Shown piece after piece: positions 49,283-52,822 of a stretch of 52,822 nucleotides of DNA. Origin of the DNA: an uncultured bacterium (lineage in GTDB: Bacteria > Patescibacteriota > Minisyncoccia > UBA6257 > UBA9933); assembly GCA_913009635.1 (NCBI GenBank), contig CAJVXI010000003.1, forward strand, positions 1 through 52,822. Direction: 5' to 3'. Both the position numbers and the translations under genes were made by a program. Position 1 is the stretch's first letter. The number at the start of each line of letters is the position of its first letter. The notes beneath the pieces were generated by a model that saw only the letters and a list, made by a program, of their open reading frames with translations, was not told where the DNA came from and ran no database searches.

Positions 49283-49470
49283 ATTCAAAATGTAAATATC
49301 AAAAATCAAAATGACAAATTAAAATGTCAAAATTATTTCTTGCTTTTTAAAGTTAAAATGCTAGAAGCTAAGATATTTGCTATTTCAATAAGTTCATCTA
49401 ATAACCATTTTAATTCTGATTGCTCTTTTGAATTTTACACTGTCATTTTGCATTTTGATTTTTGATTTTT
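49283..49470. repeat. Inverted repeat around a gene remnant, AAAATGTAAA family
   Basis: The left arm AATATCAAAAATCAAAATGA (~49283-49332) and the right arm TGTCATTTTGCATTTTGATT (~49425-49470) are complementary in part. They enclose ~100 bases of a four-helix-bundle gene remnant. The right arm encodes the C-terminus KSKIKNQNAK of the next gene. Confidence 0.75.
49333..49434 (-). pseudogene. Remnant of a four-helix-bundle gene
   Basis: Minus-strand frame of ~33 codons between two stops: SKEQSELKWLLDELIEIAN, then ILASSILTLKSKK. This resembles the C-terminal helix of S23-like proteins. No start codon. It lies inside an inverted-repeat pair, which suggests a decayed cargo module. Confidence 0.45.
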
Positions 49471-50555
49471 GATTTTAATTCAAACGTTCTTAAATCAATA
49501 ACATCTTCCTCCTCTGACACGGACTCATGCTGACTGGACACGGACTTATACTGATTTTTTATTGGAAGATTTCCGGGTGGTTTAGATTGAGCACTTTGTT
49601 TAATTTCTGTGGATTGATGATTTTCTTCTTTTTTATCGGCTGGTCTGTATGAGTCTGTGTTAGGTCTGTATGGGTCAATGTTTTTGCCAAATGGTGAAGG
49701 CGTTTGCAGGCCGCCATAATGAACAACTCGTGGTTTGGGAATTTCAATTTTAGCGAGTTTTGGAGCTTCGGTAGGGGCTGTTTTAGGTATTTCTCTTGGA
49801 ATTTCTATTTTAGCTTTTGTTGCGGGTTTTATTCCTTGTTGTTTTTCTTTTTTAAGAAAGCCAAATAACCCGCTTAAAGAGCGTTGTTTAGTGTTGGTTA
49901 GTGGCGTGATTTTTTTCTCTTCGTGGATGATTTTCGGCATTAACACGGACTCATGCGGACTGGACACGGACTTTTGTGGACTTTCAACTTTTTCAATTTT
50001 CAGCGACTCCACTCCCGAAACTGTTTCTTTTGGAGGAATAATTTCTGGTTTATTTTTTTCTTGTTCTTCTTGTGATAAAATTTGTCTGTGTTTGTCAGTG
50101 TTCTGTCCGTGTATGTCCGCGCTTGCTTTCTGTTGTCTTAAGTCAACAATTTCCTTGCTATCCGTAGCTTTGGCGAAGGAGGGTTTTTCATCAATAGGCA
50201 TTTTTGCTGGAACAAATTCTTGTTCTAGTGGAGTATAATTTTTTTCTAAATCGTCTCTAATTGGCGTAAAAATTTTCCTATCAAATTCATCAGCGATATC
50301 ATTTGAGTTCTTATTATCTAAGTGCAGGTTTTCGCTAATTTCTTGGCTCATTTTATCAAGCGGCACAAAACCTAAAAGAACCAATCCGATTAATTGTTCA
50401 ATCATTAAGGTTTTCTCCTTTTTTAAGTAATGAGATTGACAGATTCGGCGAATGGTTTCGGCATTGTTTTCGGAAGTTAAAACATCCTTGATATTTTCAG
50501 GCAGAGAATTAAATCTTTTTTGAAATTGTTGTTCAGTTAGCAACGAGTAGTTCAT
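49443..50555 (-). CDS. Low-complexity protein of the secretion cluster, 370 aa
   Basis: The N-terminal ~110 residues look folded and helical (LTEQQFQKRFNSLPENIKDV; QLIGLVLLGFVPLDKMSQEI). The remaining ~260 residues are Pro/Lys/Ser-rich and probably disordered. Several stretches (SVSSPHESVL, DPYRPNTDSYRPAD, SVSSQHESVSEEE) are encoded by CACGGACTCATG-type repeats, and the C-terminus KSKIKNQNAK by another repeat family. The folded part is conserved-looking and probably functional. It is upstream of prgI on the same strand. Confidence 0.7.
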   Translation of the reverse strand: MNYSLLTEQQFQKRFNSLPENIKDVLTSENNAETIRRICQSHYLKKEKTLMIEQLIGLVLLGFVPLDKMSQEISENLHLDNKNSNDIADEFDRKIFTPIRDDLEKNYTPLEQEFVPAKMPIDEKPSFAKATDSKEIVDLRQQKASADIHGQNTDKHRQILSQEEQEKNKPEIIPPKETVSGVESLKIEKVESPQKSVSSPHESVLMPKIIHEEKKITPLTNTKQRSLSGLFGFLKKEKQQGIKPATKAKIEIPREIPKTAPTEAPKLAKIEIPKPRVVHYGGLQTPSPFGKNIDPYRPNTDSYRPADKKEENHQSTEIKQSAQSKPPGNLPIKNQYKSVSSQHESVSEEEDVIDLRTFELKSKIKNQNAK

Positions 50556-50575
50556 GGTTTTAGTTTTTTTTAAAT

Positions 50576-50690
50576 TTAAGCATTCTCTTTTTTCTCTTCA
50601 GTTTTCTTTTCTGTTATTGATTCTCCTTCAATAGTCATTTCGCCTTTGTCGGTCATTACTTTAAATTTTTGTTTTTTCTTTTTGAATAAT
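50576..50690 (-). CDS. C-terminal fragment of an unknown gene cut by the chimeric junction
   Basis: Minus-strand frame ending at TAA 50576-50578: GLFKKKKQKFKVMTDKGEM, then TIEGESITEKKTEEKKENA. It sits 20 bases upstream of the 370-aa gene in the same direction and has the same Lys/Glu style, so it belongs to the main contig. Upstream sequence is replaced by foreign DNA at ~50,690. It might instead start at ATG 50656 as a 26-residue peptide. Confidence 0.5.
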
Positions 50691-50700
50691 CCAGATACGG
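50660..50700. other. Probable chimeric assembly junction
   Basis: Here a Patescibacteria-like frame changes to a TonB-dependent receptor frame on the same strand across TTTTTTCTTTTTGAATAATC. The receptor reads normally up to LDYSKR and then runs into Lys/Asn codons of the other gene. The AAAAAGAAAAAAC stretch could have served as overlap. Confidence 0.75.
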
Positions 50701-51898
50701 TTCCCCGTCAACATAGTAAACCGAAACTGGATAGGTGATAGTTTTTCCGGTTTGGTAGGTCATGATGGTAGAAAATGTAACACGACGACTCAGGTGATAA
50801 TTAAGAACCAGATTAGCCACATTTGGGATATCATAATTGGAAGGATAAGTTTTTCCATTGTTAATACTGTTCCAACTTTTTCCTCCATTCACAGTAACCA
50901 GTGAACGTGAATAGGTGTATGTGAGCCATCCTTCCAGTTTGCGGTTTGTCCTTTTAATAAGAATCTCTACTCCATATCCTTTTTCATTACCCTGCAAAAC
51001 AACTGTTTCCACATTTGGACTGTTCAAAAACGATGCGCCGTCTTTGAATTCCGGAGAACCAGACTCCTGTTTGTAATAGACTTCAACGGACACTTCCAAT
51101 CCGCTTTTTGGCATGGTGCGGAATACTCCAAAAGAAATTTGATTACTTCTTGAAGGATGAATATGGTAATCTGCCAATTTCCACTGAACATTGGGGGAAA
51201 TAGCAATTGTATTATTCAGCATAAACAGATTCTGATGCATCTGATTGAAGGCCAGTTTGATGGATCCGTTTTCGTCAGTTTGAAATTTGACTGCTGCACG
51301 GATGTCCGGCTCGGAATACCAATGTATCGGAACATTTTTTCCATAAATAACAGTATCGCTGACATAACGCAAATCAATCGGCATTCCGGGAGTATAATGA
51401 TACACAGTGGATGGCCCCAAAGGAGAGAATATTGTAAACCTAAAACCTGCCATAATACTTAAAATGGGTAACGGATTATAGATATCAGTAGCATACAATG
51501 AAGCTGCTAAGCCTTGTTCTTTACCCAATGCTACAGGGATCAGCAATGACTTGGTTCCGTAAGGAATCACATTTCCCCGGTCAAGTTTGTACATGACTGC
51601 ATCACCGCCAAAGTTAAGTGTATTATAGTTGCTTATCGTTTTGGTGAAATCAGCGCGAACTTCGTATTGTCCCATTTTATAAGCTTGCTGGTAAGCACTG
51701 GAAAGCTGTTCTTTATCAACAGTGCTGAAAGTATATTGTGAGGCAATAAGTGTAAAATCTCCTCTTAAAGAGTTTGTAAAATTATGACTGATGTCCAAAG
51801 AAGCGCCGTTGTTGGAATAATTATAATCATCAATTGTCGAAAGCCTGAAATGATCAAAGCTATGGTAGTAGAAAAATGACATTTGTGTTTTCTTCCCA
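50690..51898 (-). CDS. TonB-dependent receptor fragment (foreign, both ends missing)
   Basis: A C-terminal beta-barrel part of an outer-membrane TonB-dependent receptor, with many alternating strands. The typical end region GWLTYTYSRSLVTVNGGKSW, then YPSNYDIPNVANLVLNYHLS and TIMTYQTGKTITYPVSVYY, is close to Bacteroidota receptors. Patescibacteria lack an outer membrane with such receptors, and codon use is richer in G+C than in neighbours. The barrel should continue past YLDYSKRN but does not. I conclude it is a misjoined fragment from another organism. Confidence 0.88.
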
Positions 51899-52300
51899 CT
51901 AGAGTCTCAAATAAGTAAAGAGTTCTTATCAGCTACTAATTCTTTTAGAGACAAAGAATTAAACAAAGATAAGGAAATTACAGGATTTTTCGAGAAGAAT
52001 GGTAGAGTAAGAGCTGTTAAGCTAAGGGGCGAAAGGTCTATGGGCTACCTAGTACCTTTAGAATCAATAGAAGAGTTCACTGGAAGAACAATTGAAGATT
52101 CTGAAGTAGGGAAAGAATTTGATACTATAGGAGATACATTAATGGTTAAGAAATACATTGTACCAGTTAGAAATAATGAGGGTAACAGACAGGGTAAGAT
52201 AGAGAAAAGGATCTCCAGACTTGTAGAAGGACAGTTCAGATTTCATGTTGATACTGAGAACTTTAGAAGAAAGGCAGGAACTTTACTCAAAATTGTAGGC
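51899..52300 (+). CDS. RNA ligase N-terminal fragment, phage-like (foreign)
   Basis: An open frame with no start: ESQISKEFLSATNSFRDKEL, then NGRVRAVKLRGERSMGYLVPL, KYIVPVRNNEG and RFHVDTENFRRKAGTLL. KLRG-S-G followed by a HxDTE-type segment resembles the region before the KxHG/KxDG active-site motif in DRB0094/T4-like RNA ligases. The active site itself is lost at the junction near 52,300. It does not continue from the receptor or into the aldolase, so it is a third unrelated fragment. Confidence 0.6.
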
Positions 52301-52338
52301 CGCTACTCAGAACTTCGTCTTATTTACTGCCCCTGTGA

Positions 52339-52713
52339 AAGTTTCATATATCCCCGACGTATTCTATTGCTTGTGATATTATGGACTGGGGTATGAAGAA
52401 CCGACTGTCAAGGATTATTAAACCGAAAGATAATAGGACTGTCATGCTGGCCGTTGACCACGGCTATTTCATGGGCCCGACAACTGGCCTGGAGAAGCTG
52501 GATGAGATGGTGAACCCCCTATTGCCCTTTGCTGACACATTGATGCTGACCAGAGGTGCGCTTCGGAATTACATCGCCCCGGAGATTGATGTTCCCATTG
52601 TGCTCAGGGTATCTGGCGGTACCAGTATTCTTAATGACAATCTATTGCATGAGGGCATTATCACATCAATGGAGGAGGCAGTGCGTCTGAACGTTGCTGG
52701 CGTCGCATTCTCA
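52339..52713 (+). CDS. LsrF/DhnA-like aldolase fragment (foreign)
   Basis: DWGMKNRLSRIIKPKDNRTV, then MLAVDHGYFMGPTTGLEKLD, LMLTRGALRNYIAP and LRVSGGTSIL match the N-terminal half of LsrF (autoinducer-2 thiolase) and related class I aldolases. The barrel's catalytic Lys would lie beyond the cut. The tracked ORF continues into adapter (RSEEHTSELQSH), so real sequence ends at 52,713. G+C-richer codon use than the main contig supports a foreign source. Confidence 0.85.
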
Positions 52714-52822
52714 AGATCGGAAGAGCACACGTCTGAACTCCAGTCACATTCCTTTATCTCGTATGCCGTCTTCTGCTTGAAAAAAAAAAAAATACTAATA
52801 TAGATATAGCATAAATCAAGTT
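52714..52822. other. Illumina adapter, poly-A and tail (artefact)
   Basis: AGATCGGAAGAGCACACGTC and onward is the TruSeq read-1-side adapter (52714-52747). Index ATTCCTTT follows at 52748-52755 and the P7 complement ATCTCGTATGCCGTCTTCTG plus CTTG at 52756-52779. Poly-A runs 52780-52792, then 30 bases of unknown tail. The index is the reverse complement of the one at 114-121. Confidence 0.97.

Noticed and set aside
51899-52300. RNA ligase as a partner of RtcB and archease in an RNA-repair system
   Set aside because: The fragment lies beyond a clear chimeric junction and has no start or active site; it probably comes from another organism.
52714-52803. C-terminal extension of the aldolase ORF
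   Set aside because: Residues RSEEHTSELQSH onward are encoded by the TruSeq adapter.
1-52822. tRNA or rRNA genes
   Set aside because: I saw no T-loop GGTTCGAATCC-type or rRNA core sequences; a covariance search could still find diverged tRNAs.

Overview
The window looks like AT-rich Patescibacteria (CPR, Parcubacteria-like) DNA read with the standard code. It has compact housekeeping genes, small zinc-ribbon proteins, an RtcB/archease pair, a reduced VirB4/TraC/PrgI-type secretion cluster, and intergenic spaces packed with short dispersed repeats. It is an assembled metagenomic contig, not clean chromosome. Both ends carry Illumina adapter sequence with the same 8-base index (ATTCCTTT), and the last ~2.1 kb is a chain of unrelated gene fragments: a Bacteroidota-like TonB-dependent receptor, a phage-like RNA ligase and an LsrF-like aldolase.

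Layout. 156-9563: a plus-strand accessory operon with a 5'-truncated Eco57I/type IIG-like adenine methyltransferase, then seven genes I do not recognise (one nuclease-like, one large helical, one with a HEPN-like RxxxxxxH motif); probably a defence locus whose upstream part is missing. 9574-10251: hairpin-rich tandem repeats and a GIY-YIG gene. 10474-16560: exported proteins, an NMD3-like zinc protein, amino-acid permease, LOG-family protein, beta-CASP RNase and a zinc-ribbon microprotein with a consensus promoter. 16628-20506: rtcB, a TrpR-like regulator, archease and murE, with double palindromic operators upstream of both the regulator and rtcB. 20524-32994: M23 hydrolase, ruvA, rpsT, holA, pyrG, histidine kinase, 5'-3' exonuclease, tsaE, lamin-tail protein, ruvB, a 6S-like RNA candidate and pilB. 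33204-37569: lipoprotein, yebC, ruvC, a microprotein and PBP1A. 37580-42350: dnaN-dnaA facing rpmH-rnpA-yidC-jag, the classic origin neighbourhood. 42378-50690: a four-helix-bundle gene and the secretion cluster (VirB2-like pilin, VirB4 ATPase, TraC-like domain, PrgI).

Most unusual is the repeat biology. Several families of short AT-rich words occur as inverted pairs between genes. Small genes (four-helix-bundle/S23, two GxxExxY PD-(D/E)XK proteins, a frameshifted GIY-YIG) sit exactly between inverted copies, like cargo in terminal inverted repeats. The same word families also occur without cargo, supply the last codons and stop of many genes (pyrG, holA, tsaE, rnpA and others), and occur as in-frame inserts inside conserved genes (rtcB, archease, murE, yebC, tsaE, exonuclease). 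I read this as a family of small IVS-like or palindromic mobile elements. That reading is inference; the arrangement itself is visible in the sequence.
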